Assembly: GCA_024698685.1 (NCBI GenBank)
Contig: JAILQZ010000076.1
Span: forward strand, 1-39,898
DNA from: a bacterium
GTDB taxonomy: Bacteria > Actinomycetota > Coriobacteriia > Coriobacteriales > CADBOM01
Length of the DNA stretch: 39,898 bases
Direction: 5' to 3'
Positions 18,177 through 26,926 of this stretch are shown here, in pieces. The notes below the pieces were generated by a model. It did no database searches. It saw nothing but the letters and a program-made list of their open reading frames with translations, and was not told where the DNA came from. Position 1 is the stretch's first letter; each line of letters begins with the position of its first letter. Position numbers and translations under genes: made by a program.

Positions 18177-19175
18177 CTACAGGCCAGGCACGATCGACTC
18201 GTAGTCGGGCAGGAAGTTGCGCTCCACCGCGTCGAAGACCTCGTCGATGGTCCACGGGCCGTCGTACTTGGTGATTACCTTGCGCCCGATGGGGTCGGAG
18301 TACCACTTGATGTTCTCGCCGCCGAGCTCGAAGATCGAACCGCTGATCTTGGCACCTTCGTCCGATGCGAGGTAGACGAGGAAGGGGACAAGGCGCTCGG
18401 GCTCCGGCGACTGCTCGTAGGTTGCCAACGGGCGGTCGGTGAGCGCGGCTTTGAAGCTGCCGACCTCGACATGTGCCTCGAGCTCGTAGGATGAGCGAGT
18501 CTTTGCCCAGGGGCTGAACGCGTTGCAGGTGATGCCGAATTCGGCCAGTTCGATTGCTGCGCCGCGCGTGAGGCCTACGACACCCGCATTGGCGGTGCAG
18601 TATTGCACATGGCGCAAGATATCGCCGAGCCAGGCGCGAGAGGTGCAGTTGATGATGCGCCCACCGTCTCCTTGTTCCTTCATGTACGGCACCGCATGCC
18701 TCATCACGTTGAAGTATCCCTTCGGCTTGACGCTGGTTACGCGGTCCCAAAGCTCCTCGGAGATCTCGTCGAAGGGGGAGAAGCCGAAGCTTCCCGCAAT
18801 GTTGGCTACGATGTCGATGCGCCCATAGGTCTCGACGGTGAAGTCTACCAAGCGCTTGGCCTCGTCCCATTTGGAGATGTCGGCGATGCAGGGGGTGGCT
18901 TCGCAACCCATCGCCACGATTGTCTCGGCGGTGGTGTACGCATCGCCCTGCGTTTCCTCGCGTGCTCTGTCGAACCACGTCTTACGCTCGTCGCTGAGCT
19001 TGGCGTAGTCCTCGTCCTTCATGACACCACCGCTGGTGAGCGAGCCGTCAAGCCGCTTCTCGTTGTTCGTGACGACCTTCGCGCCCTGCTGCGCGAATCC
19101 GATAGCAATGGCGCGTCCGACTCCCTGGCCCGACCCGGTTACCAACGCCACTTTGCCTTCAAGCTTGCCTGCCAT
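18177..19175 (-). CDS. short-chain dehydrogenase/reductase (SDR)
   Basis: MAGKLEGKVALVTGSGQGVGRAIAIGFAQQGAKVV...VANIAGSFGF...YCTANAGVVGLTRGAAIELAEFGITCNAFSP. RBS gagagga upstream of the ATG at 19175. The classical YxxxK is read as YCTAN. Confidence 0.85.
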   Translation of the reverse strand: MAGKLEGKVALVTGSGQGVGRAIAIGFAQQGAKVVTNNEKRLDGSLTSGGVMKDEDYAKLSDERKTWFDRAREETQGDAYTTAETIVAMGCEATPCIADISKWDEAKRLVDFTVETYGRIDIVANIAGSFGFSPFDEISEELWDRVTSVKPKGYFNVMRHAVPYMKEQGDGGRIINCTSRAWLGDILRHVQYCTANAGVVGLTRGAAIELAEFGITCNAFSPWAKTRSSYELEAHVEVGSFKAALTDRPLATYEQSPEPERLVPFLVYLASDEGAKISGSIFELGGENIKWYSDPIGRKVITKYDGPWTIDEVFDAVERNFLPDYESIVPGL

Positions 19176-19416
19176 GTTGTTGATCCTCTCTTTGAAAGGG
19201 CCGCAGAGCAGCCGCCATGCCCATTTCCATGACAATGAAATGATAGCAGCATTCGGTTTGCGAGAATGAATAAGAGAATAGCAGCCGTATATTCAATATT
19301 TCGCAATTTCGGCAATGCATTATGCCAGCTAGATGCAAAAAAGCGCGTATCTAGAGGTTATAATCAAATGTTAGTGAAAAGCAGGGCGATAGCCATGACG
19401 TTGCATTGGGGCGAGT

Positions 19417-22400
19417 ATGTCCAAATTGTTCAAGGGAATAGCTTCGGTTCTTCTTTCCATCGTATTGCTGGTGGCCTATACGCCTACCTTCTCCTTCGCA
19501 TCCGACGAAGCGGAAGATTCTGCTGTCGAGCAGGTGCAAGAGAACGAAGCCACCGAAGCCGACGAACCCGAGGAACCAACTGGAGAGCAGGAGACCGAAG
19601 CTCCTGCAGACCCGGAACCTGAGGCCGATGCCGTTCCGGCTCCCGAAGCCAACGTTGCCTCCGAGGTCGCAAGCTCCAACTCCAAGAGCACTCCCGCATC
19701 CGATGGTTCCGGCTCCGCCAAAGCGCCCACTCGCGGCGCTGCGAGCGAGGCCGCTGCGCTCACCGGATTGCTGGTCTTCTCCGGCGTCACTCCCAAGAAG
19801 GACAACGTTCTTATCAGGAATGCCTCTGATTCCTCCTACAGCGATCCCCGCACTGTGACGTTCAGTCCTGATATATTCGACTACGAGCTGGCCGATGTTG
19901 CCGACAACGGCAAGGACGCCTCCGCCTCCAACGCCCTCACGCAACTGAGGTTCCGTCCCGTTGTCAACGTCGAGGGCTCCACCGTCACCTTGAAGTACAA
20001 GGGCCTCGATGGCGCTCCGGCAACCAAGGACATCACCTGGTCTGGATCGGGCAACTCGTCGTTCGCCAACTGCCTGAACCTGGGCTCCAACGAGCTCGAA
20101 ATCGTGGTCGATCCACCTGAGGGCTCGGATTTGGCATCCACCACCTACAAGATCAAGGTCGACTGCCTTCCCACGCTCAAGGAGCTCTCGCTGACCCAGG
20201 GCGGCTCGCAGGTCTACCTCGACAAGGCCTTTGCATCCATGAGCTACAACTATTCGATTACGGTTCCGAGCAGCGTGGAGACCATCGATGTGGCAGCTAC
20301 CGCAACGGGCAGCGGCTGCACGATCGCCTACAACGGCTCCAGCTCCTCCGCTGTCGACATCAGCGACGAGAGCGTCGATTCGATTGATGTTGCGGTTTCT
20401 GCGAGCAAGGGCTCGTTTTCCGCCACGAATGTCTACACGATTGCGATTGACCGCATCGATTCCACCGCCGTTGGCTTCAACGTCACGCCGAGCGATGCGA
20501 TGCTCTCCGTCTACGATTCCTCCGGTGCCGCGGTCAAGCCCGATGCCGATGGCAAGTACACGGTGATGCCCGGCGAGTCGCTGGCTTACGTGGCAAGCAA
20601 GGCTGGCTATCGCTCGGCAACGGGTACGATCGATGGCTCCCAGGCAATGATCGATATCACGCTTGAGCAGGGCTCGTCGCTGCCCGATGTCGACTCCAGT
20701 TGGCCGTACTTCCGTGGCGATGATTCCAACATGGCCATCGTCGATTACGAAACTCCAGTAGATGTCTCATTGACCGACCTCATCTGGGTCGTCGCGCTTG
20801 GCGAAAACGCCGGTTCGGGTTCGTTCGATAATGCGCCATCGGTGCAGATCATCGTCGACAACGCGCTCGTCGTGCTGAGCAACAAAACCATCTACAAGCT
20901 CGACCTCAATACCGGCGAGGTTCTTGCGCGGGGCGAGATGGTGGAGAGGCCCAACTGGGGCTACACGCCGCCGACCTACGCAGACGGCATGATCTTCGCA
21001 CCGCTTGCCAACGGAACGATACAAGCCTTCGATGCCAAGACACTGGAGTCTCTATGGGTCTACAAGGATCCGCTGAAGGGCCAGTCGCTCTCACCGATCA
21101 CCTATTCTGAGGGATGCATCTACACGGGCTTCTGGCGTAGCTACACCAGCGATGCCAATTACGTCTGCCTGACCACGACCGACGAGGATCCGTCGAGCAC
21201 CAACGAGCAGAAGAGCCCGTCGTGGCGCTTCTCGCTTAGGGGCGGCTTCTATTGGGCTGGTGCTGCAACAGTTGGCGATGTGCTGATCATCGGAACCTCC
21301 AACGGTCAGAGCGACGACAGCTCGACGACCACCCCCGCGCACATCCTCTCGATTGACAAGCGCACCGGGCAGGTCATCTCCAGCCTAGACATCGCGGGCA
21401 CCCAGCGCAGCTCGATCGCCTATGACGAATCGACCAGCCAAGCATACTTCGTCACCAAGGCCGGCATGCTCTACCGCGTTGACGTCGATCCCGCCACTGG
21501 CGCCCTCAGCAACCTGAAGTCCGCGAAAGTGGGCCACGAGTCGACCTCGACTCCCGTGGTCTACGATGGAGTCGTGTACTTCGGTTGCGGCGATGGGTTT
21601 GAGCAGGGCTACGTCATGGCCTACGATTCCTCGACGCTCAAGAAGATCTTCGAGATATCTGCACCTGGCAATGTGCAGTCTTCGCTGCTGCTCTCCACAG
21701 CGTATGAGGACACAGGCTACATCTATCTATACTTCACCTACAACAACCCGCCTGGCGGCCTTGGCATGCTCAAGGTCAAGAACCCGCCGGCTTCCGCTTC
21801 CGATGCCGAATATGTTGACATCTACGATGCAACGGGCTACGAGCAGTACAACATCACATCGCCTATAGCTGGTCCTGATGGCACGATCTACTTCAAGAAC
21901 GACAGCGGTCGCGTCTTCGCAGTTGCCGCCATCAGTGCAAAGGCTGCCGAGCGCGCCATCGATGCCATCGGCGAGGTGACCCTCGAGTCCGAGGGCGCGA
22001 TCAACTCAGCCCGCAGGATCTACGACAAGCTTTCCGAGGCCGAAAAGGCCAAGGTTTCCAACTACGACGTGCTTCTCGCTGCCGAGGCGAAGCTTGCCGA
22101 GCTGAAGAAGGAGGCCGAAGACAAGGATAAGGACAAGGATCAGGGCGGCAACGGCGGCAAGGTCACGCCCAAACCTGGTGGATCGTCCGCTAACGGAGCT
22201 GGCGGGTATACCCGATCGCTCGGTCTGACGCTTGCAACCAAGAGCTCCCTTGCTGGCGTTAGCGCCAAGGCCGCCGAGCTCTCTGCAGCCGATAAGGCGG
22301 CAATCGCGCGCGCCGAAAAGCTCGGTCACATCGGTGATGCCCCGCTGGCAGAGGATATCTCCGGCCTGCTGACCTGGGCTGTCATCGGCGGCGCGGCGCT

Positions 22401-22482
22401 GCTGGTCCTGTTCCTGTTGTTGCTGCTCAGGCGCAACAACGACGACGACGACGAAGAAGAAGAGAGCGCGGAAGGGGAGTAG
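19417..22482 (+). CDS. surface-anchored protein: signal peptide, cadherin-like beta-sandwich domain(s), PEGA-like domain, PQQ-type beta-propeller, C-terminal TM helix and acidic tail
   Basis: MSKLFKGIASVLLSIVLLVAYTPTFSFAS signal; FSPDIFDYELAD...NELEIVVDPPEGSDLASTTYKIKV; VTPSDAMLSVYDSSGAAVKPDADGKYTVMPGESLAYVASKAGYRSATGTI; repeated propeller blades (IYKLDLNTGEVL, IQAFDAKTLESLWVYKD, ILSIDKRTGQVISSLD, VMAYDSSTLKKIFEI); C-terminus LLVLFLLLLLRRNNDDDDEEEESAEGE. Confidence 0.8.
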   Translation: MSKLFKGIASVLLSIVLLVAYTPTFSFASDEAEDSAVEQVQENEATEADEPEEPTGEQETEAPADPEPEADAVPAPEANVASEVASSNSKSTPASDGSGSAKAPTRGAASEAAALTGLLVFSGVTPKKDNVLIRNASDSSYSDPRTVTFSPDIFDYELADVADNGKDASASNALTQLRFRPVVNVEGSTVTLKYKGLDGAPATKDITWSGSGNSSFANCLNLGSNELEIVVDPPEGSDLASTTYKIKVDCLPTLKELSLTQGGSQVYLDKAFASMSYNYSITVPSSVETIDVAATATGSGCTIAYNGSSSSAVDISDESVDSIDVAVSASKGSFSATNVYTIAIDRIDSTAVGFNVTPSDAMLSVYDSSGAAVKPDADGKYTVMPGESLAYVASKAGYRSATGTIDGSQAMIDITLEQGSSLPDVDSSWPYFRGDDSNMAIVDYETPVDVSLTDLIWVVALGENAGSGSFDNAPSVQIIVDNALVVLSNKTIYKLDLNTGEVLARGEMVERPNWGYTPPTYADGMIFAPLANGTIQAFDAKTLESLWVYKDPLKGQSLSPITYSEGCIYTGFWRSYTSDANYVCLTTTDEDPSSTNEQKSPSWRFSLRGGFYWAGAATVGDVLIIGTSNGQSDDSSTTTPAHILSIDKRTGQVISSLDIAGTQRSSIAYDESTSQAYFVTKAGMLYRVDVDPATGALSNLKSAKVGHESTSTPVVYDGVVYFGCGDGFEQGYVMAYDSSTLKKIFEISAPGNVQSSLLLSTAYEDTGYIYLYFTYNNPPGGLGMLKVKNPPASASDAEYVDIYDATGYEQYNITSPIAGPDGTIYFKNDSGRVFAVAAISAKAAERAIDAIGEVTLESEGAINSARRIYDKLSEAEKAKVSNYDVLLAAEAKLAELKKEAEDKDKDKDQGGNGGKVTPKPGGSSANGAGGYTRSLGLTLATKSSLAGVSAKAAELSAADKAAIARAEKLGHIGDAPLAEDISGLLTWAVIGGAALLVLFLLLLLRRNNDDDDEEEESAEGE

Positions 22483-22483
22483 C

Positions 22484-23371
22484 ATGGACGAGGCATTCAG
22501 CCGCTTTCATCCTGCCGTGAACTTCATCTTCTTCATCGCTGCAGTAGTGTTCGGAATGTTCTTCGTGCACCCGGTGTTCCTCGCTGTCTCCGTGGTCTGC
22601 TCAATCACCTACTACTTGCTTATCCACGGAGCCAAGGGACTCAAGTTCATCGCGGTCATGGCCGTCGTCTTCGTCTTCGTCACGTTGATCAATCCAGTTT
22701 TCAACACGCTGGGAGATCACGTTCTCTTCACCTACTTCGGCGGCCGGCCCTACACGCTCGAGGCGCTTGGGTACGGCGCTGCCATCGCTGGGATGTTCGT
22801 AAGCATCCTCGTCTGGTTCGGCTGCTACAACGCGATCATGACCAGCGACAAGTTCACCTATCTCTTCGGCAGGTTCATCCCGTCTATCTCGCTGATCCTT
22901 ACGATGGTCCTGCGCTTGGTTCCCAACTACAAGCGCCATTTCGAGACGCTATCCAACGCGCGCGAGTGCATCGGCAAAGCGCCGGCCTCGGCAGACCGCA
23001 AGGAGAAGGTCGCCAACTCGGTCACGCTCATCTCGGCGCTCACTTCCTGGGCGCTTGAAGGGGGAGTGGTCACCGGCGATTCGATGCGCAGCAGAGGATA
23101 TGGCGAGGCCAGGCGCACCAATTTCGCCATCTACCGCATCTCCGTGCGCGACAAGGTAGTCACGGGACTCATGATAGTTGCCATCGCTGCCGTTGCGTTC
23201 TGCATGTTCAACGGAGTGATGCACGTCGACTACACGCCCGTTTTCGCGATTTCGCCCATCACCGCATTATCGATTGTCGGGATAGTCGCTTACGCTATCC
23301 TTCTGGCAATTCCGTCAGCGATTCACATCATGGAGGAAGCCACATGGCGCATTTTACGCTCGAGAATCTGA
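22484..23371 (+). CDS. ECF transporter transmembrane T component (CbiQ/EcfT family), copy 1
   Basis: FSRFHPAVNFIFFIAAVVFGMFFVHPVFLAVS...MVLRLVPNYKRHFETLSNARECIG...DSMRSRGYGEARRTNF (EcfT coupling-helix-type R-rich segment). Confidence 0.85.
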   Translation: MDEAFSRFHPAVNFIFFIAAVVFGMFFVHPVFLAVSVVCSITYYLLIHGAKGLKFIAVMAVVFVFVTLINPVFNTLGDHVLFTYFGGRPYTLEALGYGAAIAGMFVSILVWFGCYNAIMTSDKFTYLFGRFIPSISLILTMVLRLVPNYKRHFETLSNARECIGKAPASADRKEKVANSVTLISALTSWALEGGVVTGDSMRSRGYGEARRTNFAIYRISVRDKVVTGLMIVAIAAVAFCMFNGVMHVDYTPVFAISPITALSIVGIVAYAILLAIPSAIHIMEEATWRILRSRI

Positions 23372-25014
23372 CATTCGCGTATCCCACATCGGATAAGCAG
23401 GCGCTCAGCGACATCAACCTTTCGATCGAGAAGGGCCAGTACGTCACGCTCTGCGGAAAGAGCGGGTCGGGCAAGTCCACTCTCATGCGCCATCTCAAGA
23501 GCGTGCTCACTCCTCACGGCGACCGCAGCGGCCGCGTGCTTTTCGAGGGGCGCGAGCTAAGCACCGTGGACATGCGCGAGCAGAGCTCGAAGATTGGATT
23601 CGTCATGCAGAATCCGGACAACCAGATCGTCACCGACAAGGTCTGGCACGAGCTCGCCTTCGGGCTCGAGAGCCTTGGTTGCGACCAGAAGGTCATGCGC
23701 CTGCGCGTTGCCGAGATGGCTAGCTACTTCGGCATCCAGAAGTGGTTCCACAAGGATGTCTCCGAGCTCTCCGGCGGCCAGAAGCAGCTGCTCAATCTCG
23801 CGTCGATCATGGCCATGCAGCCCAGCGTCCTCATCCTCGACGAGCCCACGAGCCAGCTCGATCCGATTGCTGCGACCGACTTCCTCAACACCGTTCGCAA
23901 GATCAACCTCGAGCTCGGCACGACGATCATCATCTCCGAGCACAGGCTCGAGGACGTCTTCTCCGTGGCCGACAGGCTCATCGTCATGGATCAGGGCCGC
24001 ATCATCGCCGACGACAACCCGCGCAGGATCGGCGAGCATCTCAAGGATTCCAACGACGACATGTTCGCCGCGCTGCCATCGCCGGTGCAGATCTTCTACG
24101 GCTCGAAGAGCAATAGCGAGTGTCCGCTGACCGTGCGCGAGGGCCGCAACTGGCTCACAAGCGAATTCGAAGGCAAGGAGCTCAAGCGCACCTCCATCGA
24201 GGAGTCGCCGGAGCTGCCCGAGGTGGATGATCCTGCCATCGAGCTGCGCGAGGTTTGGTTCCGCTACGCCAAGGATGCGCCCGACGTGGTCAAGGGCGCG
24301 AGCTTCGAGGTCGAGAGGGGCACGCTCTTCGCGATCGTTGGCGGCAACGGCACGGGCAAGTCGACCACGCTCAAGTCGATCTGCAACATCTGCAAGCCAT
24401 ATCGCGGCAAGGTGCTCATCGACGGCAAGCCCATCGACAAGTACAAGTCCAACGAGCTCTTCAAGGGCAACCTCGCGATGCTTCCGCAGGATCCGCAGAG
24501 CCTCTTCGTGAAGAAGACCGTGCGCGATGAGCTCTTCGAGATGGTCGACCACCTCAAGACCGACGAGGAGAAGGCCGCCGCGGTGGATATGGTCGCAAAG
24601 CTCTGCGAAGTCGACATGTACATGGATTCGCACCCGTACGACCTCTCCGGCGGCGAGCAGCAGCGCGCCGCGCTGGCCAAGGTGCTTCTGTGCAATCCGA
24701 AGATCCTGCTGCTCGACGAGCCCACCAAGGGCATCGACAACTTCTTCAAGATCAAGCTTGCCAAGATCTTCCGCACGCTGTGCGAGCAGGGCGTTACCAT
24801 CGTCATGGCCTCCCATGACGTTGAGTTCTGCGCACGTTACGCAGACAGCGTCTCGATGTTCTTCGATGGCGGCATCGTCACCACTAACACGCCGTCGAGG
24901 TTCTTCTCGCAAAACTGCTTCTACACCACTGCCGCCAACCGCATGAGCAGGCACATGTTCCAAAACGCAATTACGAATGAAGATGTGATCGAACTATGTC
25001 TCGCGAACAGGTAA
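23344..25014 (+). CDS. ECF transporter ATPase with two fused ABC domains (EcfA1A2-type)
   Basis: Two Walker A motifs CGKSGSGKSTLM and GGNGTGKSTTL; two signatures ELSGGQKQLL and DLSGGEQQRAAL; VLILDEPTSQLDP and ILLLDEPTKGID. Confidence 0.92.
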   Translation: MAHFTLENLTFAYPTSDKQALSDINLSIEKGQYVTLCGKSGSGKSTLMRHLKSVLTPHGDRSGRVLFEGRELSTVDMREQSSKIGFVMQNPDNQIVTDKVWHELAFGLESLGCDQKVMRLRVAEMASYFGIQKWFHKDVSELSGGQKQLLNLASIMAMQPSVLILDEPTSQLDPIAATDFLNTVRKINLELGTTIIISEHRLEDVFSVADRLIVMDQGRIIADDNPRRIGEHLKDSNDDMFAALPSPVQIFYGSKSNSECPLTVREGRNWLTSEFEGKELKRTSIEESPELPEVDDPAIELREVWFRYAKDAPDVVKGASFEVERGTLFAIVGGNGTGKSTTLKSICNICKPYRGKVLIDGKPIDKYKSNELFKGNLAMLPQDPQSLFVKKTVRDELFEMVDHLKTDEEKAAAVDMVAKLCEVDMYMDSHPYDLSGGEQQRAALAKVLLCNPKILLLDEPTKGIDNFFKIKLAKIFRTLCEQGVTIVMASHDVEFCARYADSVSMFFDGGIVTTNTPSRFFSQNCFYTTAANRMSRHMFQNAITNEDVIELCLANR

Positions 25015-26036
25015 AAGAGGGCATTGGCGCCCTGAACGCGCTTTCCGCTCTGAATATGGATGAGGAGGCTGCCGAGGTCGTTGCCGAGGAGGCCGTGGTC
25101 GAAGTTGCCGAGGAGCAGTCTGCCGCGAAGCTCGCGATGCAGGTTGCCGTGCAGGTTGCGATGCAGTCTGAGCCCGAGCAGCAGCTCGAGCCTGTGCCAG
25201 AGTCCGCCGAAGAGGTCATAGAGCTCGAAATCGAGCCAGTGCCCGAGCCGGTTGCGGCCCCGCTCGCCACCACCGAGATCACCGGCGAGATCGCCGAACA
25301 GCGCGCGGCCAGGCTCACCAAATCGGGCCGCAAGCGCCTCACCAAGCGCACCATCGTCTCAATCATCGCGATACTCGTACTCATACCGCCGACGATCTTC
25401 ATCGGCTGGAATTTTGGCGACCGCAACTACTACATCACGAGCGTCCTGATCATCGCCTACACGCTCATTCCGTTCTTCATCTCGTTCGAGAACCGCAAGC
25501 CGCAGGCGCGCGAGCTCGTCATCATAGCGGTGATGATCGCGATAGCCGTGGTCTCGAGGGTTGCCTTCATCTGGGCACCCTCGTTCAAGCCGACAATAGC
25601 GGTGATCATGATCGCCGGCATGGCTTTGGGAGCGGAAGCGGGCTTCATGACGGGCAGCCTCACCGCGTTCGTCTCGAACTTCATCTTCGGCCAGGGTCCA
25701 TGGACGCCTTTTCAGATGTTCGCCTATGGAATCGCGGGCCTGGTTGGGGGAATCCTAGCCCACAAGGGCATCCTGAAGACCAAGCCCGTCCACCTGATCA
25801 TCGCAGGAATAGCGGTGCCGCTGTGCATCGTAGGCCCGTTGCTCGACACCTGCGCGCTCTTCCTCAGCTTATCCGAGATCACATGGGAATCCGCTGGCGC
25901 GATCTACCTCTCGGGACTGCCGGTCAATGCGGCGCTGGCCTTCGCCACCACTGTCACGCTCCTGCTCGCCGCCAAGCCGCTGTGCGAGAAGCTCGACCGC
26001 GTCAAGGTGAAGTACGGCTTCATGGAAGGTGAGTAA
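24996..26036 (+). CDS. ECF transporter S component (substrate-specific) with about 100-aa acidic/Val-Ala-rich N-terminal extension
   Basis: TM region AVVSRVAFIWAPSFKPTIAVIMIAGMALGAEAGFMTGSLTAFVSNFIFGQGPWTPFQMFAYGIAGLVGGIL is typical of ECF S proteins; encoded between A and T genes. Confidence 0.8.
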   Translation: MSREQVKEGIGALNALSALNMDEEAAEVVAEEAVVEVAEEQSAAKLAMQVAVQVAMQSEPEQQLEPVPESAEEVIELEIEPVPEPVAAPLATTEITGEIAEQRAARLTKSGRKRLTKRTIVSIIAILVLIPPTIFIGWNFGDRNYYITSVLIIAYTLIPFFISFENRKPQARELVIIAVMIAIAVVSRVAFIWAPSFKPTIAVIMIAGMALGAEAGFMTGSLTAFVSNFIFGQGPWTPFQMFAYGIAGLVGGILAHKGILKTKPVHLIIAGIAVPLCIVGPLLDTCALFLSLSEITWESAGAIYLSGLPVNAALAFATTVTLLLAAKPLCEKLDRVKVKYGFMEGE

Positions 26037-26918
26037 TTGAAGTTCGATTCCTACCATCCGGCAATCAACTTCATATTCTTCGCCGCGGTGATAGTCGCGA
26101 CGCTATGCTTTACGCACCCAGTCTTCCTCGCGATCTCGTTCATCGCAGCATTCATCTACTCGATCAAGCTCAACGGCGTGCGGGCGCTCATCTTCAACAT
26201 CGTGCTGCTCGTGCTCATAGCTGCGTTCGCGTGCTTCTACGCCTACTACACGCATTTCGGCGTCACCAACCTGCACATGAACTTCGCGGGCAACCAGATC
26301 ACGCTCGAGTCGCTCGTCTTCGGCTTCGTCTTCGCGACGATCGTCGCCACCGTGCTTATGTGGCTCTCATGCATGCACGCGATCATCAGCAGCGACAAGG
26401 TGGTCTACCTCTTCGGGCGCATTTCGCCGAAGCTCTCGCTTTTCCTCTCGATTCTGCTGCGCATGGTTCCGCGCATCAAGGAGCGCTCGCGGGTCATCGA
26501 TACCGGTCGCAAGTGCATCGGCATGGGAGGCGGTCAGGGGCCCATTCCGCGCAGGTTCGTCAACTGGGTCAGGCGCTTTTCGATCCTGATCACCTGGATT
26601 TCCGAGAGCCTGGTGGAAAGCTCGCGCTCGATGCGCAGCCGTGGCTATTCGCTCAAGGGACGCACTGCGTTTTCGATCTATCGCTTCGACAATCGCGACA
26701 GGTCGTTCGTGATCTTCCTCTTCATCTGCATCGCTTTCGTGTTGATGGCGATCCTCTTCAACCAGACGCGAATCGTATACGATCCGATGATCATCATGAA
26801 CAGGATCACCGCGTTCAGCATCGTGTTCTATCTTGCTTATGCGGCGTTCTGCTTCGCCCCGCTTGCGTTGCAGCTTGTGGGTGAGTTACGCTTCGAAATG
26901 CTGAGGAAAACGGCTTAG
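26037..26918 (+). CDS. ECF transporter T component (CbiQ/EcfT family), copy 2 (TTG start)
   Basis: FDSYHPAINFIFFAAVIVATLCFTHPVFLAIS...ILLRMVPRIKERSRVIDTGRKCIGMGG...SRSMRSRGYSLKGRTAFSIYRFDNRD; clearly paralogous to 22484-23371. Confidence 0.85.
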   Translation: MKFDSYHPAINFIFFAAVIVATLCFTHPVFLAISFIAAFIYSIKLNGVRALIFNIVLLVLIAAFACFYAYYTHFGVTNLHMNFAGNQITLESLVFGFVFATIVATVLMWLSCMHAIISSDKVVYLFGRISPKLSLFLSILLRMVPRIKERSRVIDTGRKCIGMGGGQGPIPRRFVNWVRRFSILITWISESLVESSRSMRSRGYSLKGRTAFSIYRFDNRDRSFVIFLFICIAFVLMAILFNQTRIVYDPMIIMNRITAFSIVFYLAYAAFCFAPLALQLVGELRFEMLRKTA

Positions 26919-26926
26919 GAGACATC

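Noticed and set aside
19236-19416. Second cobalamin riboswitch upstream of the ECF locus
   Set aside because: No GCCACTG-type core or B12 box is readable in this about 180-bp region.
23557-24963. 468-aa minus-strand ORF opposite the ECF ATPase
   Set aside because: Antisense shadow; the sense strand has complete ABC motifs.
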